DNA from: Sapria himalayana
Taxonomy: Eukaryota > Streptophyta > Magnoliopsida > Malpighiales > Rafflesiaceae
Length of the DNA stretch: 64,000 nucleotides
NCBI GenBank assembly: GCA_029783825.1
Contig: JAREIK010004353.1
Coordinates: 1 to 64,000, forward strand
Direction of reading: 5' to 3'
Every line of letters starts with the position of its first letter. Position 1 is the first letter of the stretch. Position numbers and translations under genes: made by a program. The notes under the pieces are model-generated. The model was not told the origin of the DNA, searched no databases, and was given only the letters and a program-made list of their open reading frames with translations. This document shows positions 25,067 through 37,640 of this stretch, one piece after another.

Positions 25067-26779
25067 CTGGTATATCCTGAATAATAAATAATAAATATCA
25101 ATTTTATTTGTATTCATTATAATTTTAAATATTCATTTAAATTATTTTTAGTTTATTATTATAGAATTATAAATTACAAAATAAATTAATAGTAAGACAA
25201 ATATAATTTAAATAAAGAATTTTTAATAACAAAAAAATAAAGTTATACAAAAAGAAAAACATTACAAAAAATTATTATTTAGTAATATATTTTACTTTTA
25301 TTTGAATAAATTTAGATTTTGCAAATACTTTTTAAATAATAACTATTTTATTAATAAAATTTTATTAATTTATTTTTTGATTATAATTATAATATCTAGC
25401 AATATAATTATTTATATTGAATTTAAATAAATTATAATTATGAAGATTATTATAAATAAATATTATATTTACATTTGAAAAAAATTTAAAATTTATTATA
25501 TTTTTAAAGGATATAATCTTCAAAAATTAGAAAAAATAATAAAAATAAATTTGTTGCTATATCATTGTTTAAATAAAAACATATAAACCACTAAATGACT
25601 ATAAATTTAAACATCTAAACTTCTAAACACAAAAGCCCCTAAATACTTAAACCTTTAAACTCGTAAACCTTAAATATAATTTAAATATTTTATTAAAATA
25701 TTAATTACAAAATAAATTATGAGTGATACAAATATAATTTAAATAATTTATTTTTCATCAAAAAAATATATAAGCTTATAAAAAGAAGCTAAAACTTAAA
25801 AACAAAGATTATTATTTAGTAATAAATTTTACTTGGAATTTGAATAATTTTAGGTTTTACAATTATATGTTAATTTATATCCATCATAATAATAATATAT
25901 TAATTTATTTTTCTATAATTGATATCATATCTATGAATAAAATTGTTTATTTTTAGTTTATATTAAATATAATTATAATGATTATTATTACTAAATATTG
26001 TATTCACATTTTTAAAAATTTTGAAATTATTATATTGCCAAATGTTATATAACCTTTAAAAATGTGAAAAAATATCAAAAATAATTTTTATGTTATTTCT
26101 TTGTTTAAACAAAACCTATAAACCACTAAATGACTAAAAATATAAATAGCTAATGTCGTAAATGACAAAACCTCTAAATACTTAAAATATTAAACAGGTG
26201 TACATTAATAATAATTAATAAATCTTATTTTAATTTATATTTAGTATAATTTTAAATTTTTATTTTAATTATTTATCAGTTTATTTTTATTGAAATCTTA
26301 ATGACAAAATAAATTATTAGTGAGACAGATAAAATTTAAATTAAACTGGTATACCCTAAATAATAAATAATAAATCTCATTTTTTTTCATTATAATTTTA
26401 AATATTCATTTTAATTATTTATTAGTTTATTTTTATATAAATATTAATTAAAAAATAAATTATGAGTTAGACAAATATAATTTATATAAATTATTTTTCA
26501 TCAAAAAAAATATAGATAAACATATTAAAAGAAAAAAAATTAAAAACAAAAAATTATTATATAATAATATAATTTGCTTTGCTTCTGAATCATTATTGGT
26601 TTTGAAATTATAATTTAATTGATATCTATCTTATTAATAATAGATTATTAATTTATTTTTTGATCATTATTAGTATATTAAGCACTAAAATTATTTATAT
26701 TGAATATATATGAAATATAAATATAATGATTATTATAACTATATATTGAACTCACTTTTAAAAAAAATTAAAAATTATT

Positions 26780-26811
26780 ATATTTTCAAAGGTTATAACC
26801 TTTGAAAATAT
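26780..26811. repeat. Exemplar of the conserved dyad core (32-bp perfect palindrome)
   Basis: Half-site ATATTTTCAAAGGTTA is followed without spacer by its exact reverse complement. Most monomers retain 18-26 bp of this palindrome; perfect 26-bp versions include 48,250-48,275. The core is the most recognisable landmark in the array and sits at a fixed distance from the 8-mer block. Confidence 0.95.
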
Positions 26812-29800
26812 CAAAGAATAATAAAAATAAATATTTTGTTATTTTAATTTTTAAATAAAACCTATAAACTACTAAATGCATACACAGTAAAATCAGTAAA
26901 CTCCTTAGGCCCCCTTAATGCTTAAATACATAAACCATTAAACCACTATATGCTACTTCATTATTAAGAAATCTAATTTTTATTTAAATTTATTATTATT
27001 TTAAATATTCATTTTAATTATTTATAAGTTTATTTTTATAGAAATATTTATTACAAAATAAATTATGAGTGACAAATTAATTAAAATAATTTATTTTTAA
27101 ATAAAATTAAAAATTATTATAGTCCTAAACACTAAACCCCAAAACACCGAAATACATAAACCATTAAACTAGTATATCCCTAATAATAAATAATAAATAT
27201 CAATTTTATTAGTATTCATTATAATTTTAAATATTCATTTTAATTATTTATTAGTTTATTTTTATAGAATTATAAATTTAAAATAAATTATATGGAAGAC
27301 AAATATAATTTAAATAATTTACTTTTAATAACATAAAATATAAACTTATAAAAAGAAGCAAAACAACAAAAAAATTATTATTTATTATTATATTTTACAT
27401 TGATTTTGAATAAATTTACGTTTTGCAAATATATTTTAATAAATATCTATCTATTTAATAATAGTTTATTAATTTATTTTTTGATCATTAATATAATATC
27501 TATCAATATAATTGTTTATATTGAATTAACATGATATATATTTATTAAGATAATCATAACTAAATATAGTATTCACATATAAAAAAAATTTAAAAATTGT
27601 TATAATTTCAAAGGTTATAACATTCAAAAATGAGAAAAAATAACAAAAATAAATTTTTTGTTACATTATTGTTTAAATAAAACTTATAAACCATTAAATG
27701 CCTATATACATAAATCTATATACTCTTAAACTCTGAAGCCCCAAAATACCTAAACCTTTAAACTCGTAAACCATAAATATAATTTAAATAATTTATAGTA
27801 ATATTAATTGAAAAATAAATTATGAGTGACAAATATAATTTAAATAATATATTTTTAAACAAAAAAAAATATAAGCTTATAAAATGATGCAAAAACAAAA
27901 AAAAATTATTATTTAGTAATAAATTTTACTTTGATTTTGAATCATTTTAGGTTTTTTTAATTATATTGTAATTTATATCTATCATATTAATAATAGTTTA
28001 TTAATTTATTTTTTGATAATTGATACAATATCTATCAATAAATTTATTTATATTTAGTTTATATTATATATAGTTATAATAATTAATATTACTAAATATT
28101 CCATTCACATTTTTAAAAAAATTTAAAATTATTATATTTTCAAATGTTATAACCTTTGAAAATTTGAAAAAATATCAAAAATAAATTATAGTTATTTTGT
28201 TTTTTAAATAAAACCTATAAACCATTAAATGCCTAAATACTTAAATCAATAACTTCAAAAACTCGAAAACCCTAAATATTAAAATTTTTAAAAATTGTAT
28301 ATCCTAAATAATAAATAAAAAATCTCATTTTTATTTTTTTCATTATAATTTTAAATATTCATTTTAATTATTTATTTGTTTATTTTTATATTAATATTAA
28401 TTACAAAATAAATTATAAGTTATACAAATATAATTTATATAAATTATTTTTCTACAAAACAATATAGATAAACTTAATAAAAGAAGAAAAAAATTAAAAA
28501 CAAAAAAATATTATATAGTAATATATTTTGCTTTGTTTCTAAATCATTTTGGGTTTTGTAATTATATTTTAATTGATATCTAACTTATTAATAATAGAGT
28601 ATTAATAAAATTTTGATCATTATTAGAATATTTATCAATAAATATGTTTATATTGAATTTATATGATATATAAATTTAATAATTATTATAACTAAATATT
28701 GTATTCACTTTTTAAAAAAGTTTTAAAATTTTTATATTTTCAAAGATTATAAGCTATGAACATGTGAAAAAATAAATTTTTTTTTTGTTTTTTCATTGTT
28801 TAAATAAAACCTATAAATCACTAAGTGGCTAAACACTTAAATAACTTAACGACAAAATCCCATTACCCCTATATAGATAATTTTTTAAACCGGAATACCC
28901 TAAATAATAATTAATTAATCTCATTTTTATTTGTTTTCATTATAATTTAAAAAAATTCATTTTGATTTTTAAGTTTTTTATTTATATATATCTATTAATT
29001 ATAAAATAAATTATGAGTTAAAAATATAATTTATAAAAATAATTTTTCATCAAAAAATAGATAAGCTTATAAAAAGAATAAAAATTTAAAAACAAATAAT
29101 TATTATTAAGTAATATATTTTGCTTTGCTTTTGAATTATTTTTTGTTTTGATATTATATTTTAAGTAATTTCAATCTTATTAATATTATATTTTAAATTT
29201 ATTTTTTGATAATTATTAGAATATCTATCATTAAAATTGTTTATATTGAATTTATATGATATATAATTAGTAAGATTAATATAATTACACATAGTATTCA
29301 CATTTCAAAAAAAATTAAAAATTATCTTATTTTCAAAGGTTATAAACTTTGAAAATCAGAAAAAATCTAAAAAAAAATTTTTATTTTTATTATATAAATA
29401 AAACCTATAAACCACTAAATACCTAAAAACATAAATTGATAAACTCCTAAACTACAAAACTTTTAAATAATCAAAATATTAAACCGGTATACCACATATA
29501 ATAAATCATAAATCTCATTTTAATTTGTATTCATTATATATTTAAATATTCATTTTAATTATTTATTAGTTTATTTTTCATAGAAATATTAATTACAAAA
29601 AAAAATAATGAGCGAGACAAATATAATTTTTATAATTTATTCTTAATTAAAAAAATATAAGTTTATAAAAAGAAGTAAAAAGTAAAAAACAAAAATTTAT
29701 TATTTAGTAATATATTTTACTTTGATTTTTAATCATTATATATAGGTTTTGCAATTATATTTTAATTGCTAAATATCTTATTAAGAAAAGTTTATTAATT

Positions 29801-31500
29801 TATTATTTGTTCAATTTTATAATATCTTACAATAAACCATTAAACCTATATAACCTAAATAATAAATAATAAATCTCATTTTTATTTGTATTCTTTATAA
29901 TTTTAAATATTCATTTTAATTATTTTTTAATTTATTTTTATAGAAATATTAATTACAAAATAAATAATGAGGGAGACATATATAATTTAAATAAATTATT
30001 TTTTATGAAAAAAATATAAGCTTATAAAAATAAGTAAAATTTCAAAATTTTAAAATTTTATTTATTAATATAATTTACTTTGATTTTGAAGTATTTTGGG
30101 TTTTGCAAATATATTTTAATTAATATCTATCTTATTAATAATAGTTTATTAATTTATTTTTTGATCATTTTCATAATATATATTAATACATTTTTTATAT
30201 TGAATCTACCACAAATATAATTATTATGATTATTATAAACAAGTATTGTATTCATATTTTAGAACTATTAAAAAATTCTTATATTTTTAAAGGTCAGAAC
30301 CTTTGAAAATAATGAAAATTTATAAAAATAAATTTTTTGTTATTTCATTGATTAAATAAAACCTATAAACACGAAAATGTGTAAACATATAAATCAATAA
30401 ACTCCTTAACCCCAAAACCACAAAAAACATAAACAATTAAATAGTTATACCCTAAATAATATATAATAAATCTCATTTTTATTAGTATTCATTATAATTT
30501 TAAATATACATTTTAATTATTTATTAGTTTAATTTTATAGAAATATAAATTAAAAATTAAATTATTAGTGCGACAAATATAATTTATATAATTTATTTTT
30601 CATCAAAAAATATATAGGGTTATAAATGGTTACAAAAATTTAAAAAATTAAAATTAATATTTAGTAAAATATTTCACTTTGATTTTGAGTCATTTTAGGT
30701 TTTTCAAATATATTTTAAACAATATTTATCTTATTAATAATTGGTTATTACTTTTTTATGATCTTTATTATAATAAATATCAATAAAATAGTTTATATTG
30801 AATTTATATGATATATAATTATTATGATTATTATAACTTCATATTGTATTCACTTTTCAAAAAAAATTAAAAATTATTATATTTTCAAATGGTATAACCT
30901 TCAAAAATCAGAAAAAATAACAAAAATAAATTTTTTGTTATTTTATTTTTTATATATAACCTATAAACCACTAAATGACTAAATACTAAAATGACTAAAC
31001 TCCTAAACCCCAAAGCCCATAAATACTAAAAACATTAAATTAGCATAGTCTAAATAATAAATCATAAATGTCTGTTTTATTAGTATTCATTATAATTTTA
31101 AATATTCATTTTAATTTTTTATCAGTTTATTTTTATATAAATATTAATTACAAAATAAATTATTAGTGCGACATATATAATTTTTATAATAATTTATTTT
31201 TCATCAAAAAAAATGCTCATAAAAAGAGGCACAATTTTAAAAATAAAAAATTTTTATTTAATAATATATCTTATTTTGATTTTGAATCATTTTAGATTTT
31301 AAAATTATATTTTAATTAATATCATTCTTATAAATACAAGTTTATTAATTTACTTATTGATCATTAATATAATATCTATCAATAAAATTATTTATATTGA
31401 GTTTATATTATATATATTTATTAAGATTATTATAACTAAATATTATATTCACATTTAAAAAAAATTTAAAATAATTATATTTTCAAAGGTTACAACCTTC

Positions 31501-34500
31501 AAAAATAAAAACAAAATCAAATAATTAAATTTTTTGTTTTTTAATTCTTTAAAAAAACTATAAATCACTTAAGGTCTAAACAATTTAATAACTAATCTCC
31601 TAAACCACAAAACACCTAAATACTTAAACCATTAATCTGGTATATCCTGATTAATAAATATTAAATCTCAATTTTATTTGTATTCATTATAATTTTAAAT
31701 ATTCATTTTAATTATTTAGTAGTTTATTATTATAGAATTAAGAATTACCAAATAAATTATGAGTAAGACACATATAATTTAAATAATTTATTTTTAATAA
31801 CAAAAATATAAACTTATAAAAAAACAAAACATTAAAAAAAATTATTATTTAGTAATATATTTTACTTTGATTTGAATAAATTTAGTTTTTCCAAATACTT
31901 TTTAAATAATAACTATATTATTAATAATAGTTTATTAATTTATTTTTTTTATCAAATTATAATATCTAGCAATATAATTATTTATATTGAATTTTAATGA
32001 ATTATAATTTTAAAAATTATTATATTTTCAAAGGATATATTCTTCAAAAATTAGAAAAAATAATAAAAATAAATTTTTTGCGATATCATTGTTTAAATAA
32101 AACTTATAAAACAATAAATGCCTAAATACTTAAATATCAAACTCCTAAACACAAAAGCCCCTAAATACTTAAACCTTTAAACTCGTAAACCTTAAATAAA
32201 ATTTAAATAATTTATTAAAATATTTATTATAAAATAAATTATGAGTGATACAAATTTAATTTAAATAATTTATTTTTCATCAAAAAAATATATAAGCTTA
32301 TAAAAAGAAGCAAAAACTAAATTTTACTTGGATTTTACTTGGATTTTCAATAATTTAATTATTGATATCATAACTATGAATAAAATTGTTTATATTTAGT
32401 TTATATTATATATAATTATAATGATTATTATTAATAAATATTGTATTCACATTTTAAAAAAAACTTTAAAATTATTATATTGTCAAAGGTATCTTTGAAA
32501 ATGTGAAAAAATATCAAAAATAATTTTTTTGTTATTTCATTATTTAAATAAAACCTATAAACCACTAAATGGCTTATTAACATAAATCGCTAAATTTTTA
32601 AATGGCAAAATTGTAAATACTTAAAATATTAAACTGGTATACATTAATAATAATTCCTAAATCTCTTTTTAATTTTTATTCAGAATAATTTTAAATTTTT
32701 ATTTTAATTATTTATCAGTTTATTTTTATTGAAATATTAATTACAAAATAAATTATTAGTGAGACAGATATTATTTAAATTAAACTGGTATACCCTAAAT
32801 AATAAAGAATAAATCTCATTTTTTTTCATTATAATTTTAATTATTCATTTTAATTATTAATTTGTTTATTTTTATATAAATATTAATTAAAAAATAAATT
32901 ATGAGTTAAACAAATATAATTTATATAAATTATTTTTAATCAAAAAAAATATAGATAAACTTAATAAAAGAAAAAAAAATTCAAAACAAAAAAGTATTAT
33001 ATAGTAATAAAATTTGCTTTGCTTCTGAATCATTACAGGTTTTGTAATTATATTTTAATTGATATCTATCTTATTAATAATAGATTATTAATTTATTTTT
33101 TGATCATTATTAGAATATTAACCACAAAAATTTTTTATATTGAATTTATATGATATATAAATATATTGATTATTATGACTAAATATTGAATTCACTTTTG
33201 AAAAAAATTTAAAAAATATTTTATTTTCAAAGGTTATATAACCTTTGAAAATATCAAAAAATAATAAAAATACATTTTTTGTTATTTTATTTTTTAAATA
33301 AAACATATAAACCTTTAAATTCATACACATTTAAATAAGTATACTTTTAAAATGCATAATATCTAAATACATAAACCATTAAACCACTATATAATACATA
33401 ATAATTAATAAATCTAATTTTTATTTCTATTTATTATAATTTTAAATATTCATTTAATTATTTATTATTTTATTTTTATAGAAATATTTAATACAAAATA
33501 AATTAAGAGTAAGACAAATATAAATTAAATAATTTATTTTTAATTAAAAAATATATATACGCTTAAAAAAGAAGTAAATTATAAAAATTAAAAATTTGTA
33601 TTCAGAAATATATTTTACTTTAATTTTGAATCAATTTGAGTTTTGTAAATATTTTTTAATTAATATCTATCTTATTATTAATAGTTTATTAATTTAATTT
33701 TTGATCATTATTATAATAACTATCAAAAAAATTATTTATATTGAATTTATATGATGTATGATTATTAATAATATTATAACTAAATATTGTATTCACATTT
33801 CATAAAATTTTAAATCTCAACGCCATTAAACTGATATACATTAATAATAAATCATAAATCTCATTTTAATTTTTATTCATTATAATTTTAAATTTTTATT
33901 TTAATTATTTATCAATTTATTTATTTAAAAATATTAATCACAAAATAAATTATTAGTGAGACAGATATAATTTTAATAATTTATATTTCATCAAAATATA
34001 TAAACTTATATATATAGGCACAATTTTAAAAACAAAATTTTATTATTTAGTAAAATATTTTATTTTAATTTTGTATCATTTTAGATTTTGCATTTATATT
34101 TTAATTTATATCATTCTTTTTAATAATATTTTATTAATTATTTATTGATCATTATTATAATATCTATTAATAAAATTATTTATATTATGTTTTCATTATA
34201 TATAATTATTAAGATTATTATAACTAAATATTATATTCACATTTAAAAAAAATTAAAAATTTTTTATATTTTCAATGGTTATAACCATCAAAAATTAAAA
34301 AAAACAAAAAATTAAATTTTTTCTTTTTTCATTCTTCCAAATAAAAACTATAAATCACTAAAGGCATAAACACTTAAATCACTAAACCCCAAAACACCTA
34401 AATACCTAAACCATAAAAACTATATATCCTAAATAATAAATAATAAATCTCACTTTTATTTGTATTCATTATAATTTTAAATATTCATTTTTATTATTTT

Positions 34501-37063
34501 TTAGTTTATTTTTATATAATTATAAATTACAAAATATATTATAAGGAAGACAAATATAATTTAAATAATATACTTTTAAGAACAAAGAATATAAACTTAT
34601 AAAAAGAGGCAAAACATCAAAAACATTATTATTTAGATATTTATTTTACTTTGATTTATAATAAATATACTTTAAATAATATCTATCTTATTTATAATAG
34701 TTTATTAATTAATTTTTTGATCATTAATATAATGTCTATCAATATAATTATTTATATTGAATTTATATGATATATAATTATTAATATAATCATAACTAAA
34801 TATAGTATTCATATTTAAAAATATTTAAAAATTGTTATATTTTTCAAGGTTATAACCTTAAAAAATGAGAAAAAATAACAAAAAATAAATTTTTTGTTAT
34901 CTCATTGTTTAAATAAAACTTATAAACCATTAAATACCTAAACACATGAATATCTAAACTCCTAAACGCCAAAGCCCCTAAATACTTAAACCTTTAAACT
35001 CATAAACCTTAAATATAATTTAAATAATTTTTTGAAATATTAATTACAAAATAAATTATGAGTGATACAAATATAATTTAAATAATTTATTTTTCAGCTT
35101 AAAAACATATAAGCTTATAAAATGATGCAAAAACTAAAAAACAAAAATTATTATTTAGTAATAAATTTATTTTGATTTTTAATAATTATTTAGTAATACT
35201 TAAACAATAACTACTAAATCTCGAAAACCCTAAATAGTAAAATTTTTAAACATGTATATCCTAAATAATAAATAATAAATCTCATTTTTATTTTTTTCAT
35301 TATAATTTTAAATATTCATTTTAATTATTTATTTGTTTATTTTTATATAAATATTAATTACAAAATAAATTATAAGTTATACAAATATAATTTATATAAA
35401 TTATTTTTCTACAAAAAAATATAGATAAACTTAATAAAAGAAGAACAAAATTAAAAACAAAAAATATTATATAGTAAAATATTTTGCTTTGTTTCTAAAT
35501 CATTTTGGGTTTTGTAATTATATTTTAATTTATATCTAACTCATTAATAATAGATTATTAATTTATTTTTTGATCATTATTAGAATATTTATCAATAAAA
35601 ATGTTTATATTGAATTTATATGATATATAAAAATAATAATTATTATAACTAAATTTGTATTCACTTTTGAAAAATGTTTTAAAATTTTTATATTTTCAAA
35701 GATTATATCCTTTGAACATGTGAAAAAATAAAAAAAAATATTTTTTTTTGTTATTTCAATGTTTAAATAAAACCTATAAATCACTAAATGCCTAAACACT
35801 TAAATCACTAAACTACAAAATCCCGATACCCCTATATAGATAATTCTTTAAACTGGTATACCCTAAATAATAATTAATAAATCTCATTTTTATTTGTTTT
35901 CATTATAATTTAAAAAATTAATTTTGATTGTTACGTTTTTTATTTATATATATATATATTAATTATAAAATAAATTATTATTTAAAAATATAATTTATAA
36001 AAATAATTTTTCATCAAAAAATAGATAAGCTTATAAAAATAATAAAAATTTAAAAACAAATAATTATTATTAAGTAATATATTTTTCTATGCTTTTGAAT
36101 CATTTTAGGTTTTGATATTATATTTTAAGTAATATCAGTCTTATTCATAATAGATTTTTAATTTATTATTTGATAATTATTAGAATATCTATCAATAAAA
36201 TTGTTTATATTGAATTTATATGATATATAATTATTATGATTATTATAAATAAATATTGTATTCAATTTTGAAAAAAATTTAAAAATTATTATATTTTTAA
36301 AGGTTATAATCTTAAAAAATAACAAAAAATACAAAAAAATAAATTTTTTGTAATTACATTTTAAAAATAAAACCTAAATATCATTAAATGATTACTTACT
36401 TAAATTAGTAAGCTCATAGACCCCAAAACCCCTAAATACATAAACTTTTTAATAGCTATATACTACTTAATAAATAATAAATCTCATTTTTATTTCTATT
36501 TATTATAATTTTAAATATTAATTTTAATTATTTATATTTAATTTTTTAGAAAATTAATTACAAAATAAATTTCGAGTGAAACAAATTTTTTATATAATTT
36601 ATTTCTAATCATAAAAAAATATAAGCTTATACAAAGATGGATAAAATTAAAAATTAAATATTATTATTTAGTAATATATTTTTATTTGAATTTGAATCAT
36701 TTTGTGTTATGTAAATATATTTTAATTAATATTTATATTATTAATAATAGTTTATTAATTTAATTTTTGATCATTATTATAATATCTATCATTAAAATTA
36801 TTTATATTTAATTTATATAATATATAATTAATAAGATTAATATAATTATACATGGTATTCACATTTCAAAAAATTTTAAAAATTATTTTATTTTTAAAGG
36901 TTATAACCTTTCAAAATCTAAAAAAAATCAAAAAAAAAATTTTATTTTTATTATATAAATAAAACCTATTTACCACTAAATGCCTAAAAACATTAATTGC
37001 TAAACTCCTAAACGATAAAACCCCTAAATAATCGATTCATTAAACTGGTATACCATATATAAT
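31501..37063 (-). repeat. Satellite array, - orientation, central part 2
   Basis: Cores near 32,025, 32,478, 33,228, 34,268, 34,838, 35,690, 36,290 and 36,890. Class order: Q, V, T, S, W, T (core lost by deletion near 33,805), Q, V, P (fused near 35,190 with core lost), X, Y, Z. V-P-X here repeats V-P-X at 27,690-28,810, about 7.2 kb earlier. The Z monomer is interrupted by the LTR-like insertion; its last five bases (37,059-37,063, ATAAT) are the left target duplication. Frames at 33,118-33,330 and 35,605-35,799 are satellite translations. Confidence 0.92.
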
Positions 37064-37635
37064 TGTTGGGCAATTGTGCTTCCACGATAGTGAGATTGAG
37101 ATACAGAAACACAGAAACAATAGAAAATAAGCAATATATAGATCCCAATTCAGCAACCATCCAAGATAGAATCAAAAAACGATAAATAAACACTGAAAAT
37201 AATGTGATTCGCTAGTCGCTCAGTACTACTAGCTAAATCCACCAGAAAATGCTTTTACGTTACAAATTAAAGTAACAGAAATGTCTTACAGTATGCAACA
37301 CACAAAATACACGCGATAAATCACACAAAAAGAAGAAAGAGAGGTGATGAACAGTTCCACGGGTCCAAAAATAGCCACCCAAAACTAAAATTACAAAACA
37401 TTTTATATTAAAATTTCTCTCGGTTCATTTAACCAGAGCGGGTCGAATCCTGAGACAGGTAAGGCTCTGCTCCAATTTTGGCCCGCTGATCGATCAGCAG
37501 GACCTCCGTTATTGTGCTACTGCTGCATCCCTGGCCTCTTAAAATTTCCTTTCCTCCAGTTACATGAAAATATTAAAAAAGAAAAATATCTGTTTATACA
37601 AACAGATTATCAAAAAATAAATTACATATACATCA
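37064..37635. mobile_element. Solo-LTR-like insertion with 5-bp target site duplication
   Basis: A 572-bp non-satellite insertion that starts TGTTGGGCAATTGTGC and ends ATATACATCA, giving the TG...CA ends typical of LTRs. It is flanked by direct ATAAT repeats (37,059-37,063 and 37,636-37,640). Removing the insertion and one ATAAT restores the Z-class sequence ATATAATAAATC seen empty at about 8,820 and 22,630, so the insertion site is defined to the base. No internal region, gag/pol or second LTR is present. Inside are two perfect dyads: GCTGATCGATCAGC near 37,485 and an ATCTGTTT/AAACAGAT hairpin near 37,590. The minus-strand frame 37,008-37,193 is not a gene. A TRIM or other small retroelement is an alternative. 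Confidence 0.75.
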
Positions 37636-37640
37636 ATAAT

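Larger units (their letters stand above)
21441..31500 (-). repeat. Satellite array, - orientation, central part 1
   Basis: Cores near 21,996, 22,602, 23,062, 23,655, 24,317, 24,912, 25,497, 26,034, 26,780, 27,606, 28,136, 28,736, 29,330, 30,285, 30,885 and 31,480. Class order: S, Y, Z (core fused directly to the end of a block by deletion near 22,612), R, N, M, Q, V, T, S, W, fused Q, V, P, X, Z, R (fused, near 29,830), N, M. Thus N-M-Q-V-T-S-W recurs about 6.7 kb later (N at 23,690 and 30,360), the clearest higher-order period in the window. Open frames at 23,448-23,660 and 24,645-24,890 are satellite translations. Confidence 0.92.

Noticed and set aside
37008..37193. 61-codon minus-strand frame at the LTR-like insertion
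   Set aside because: It crosses the junction between satellite and insertion and has no conserved domain.
37435..37460. GGGTCGAATCC, similar to a Pol III B box, suggesting a SINE or tRNA-derived element
   Set aside because: One mismatch to the B-box consensus, no convincing A box at the right distance, and no tRNA fold; TG...CA ends and a 5-bp duplication fit an LTR better.
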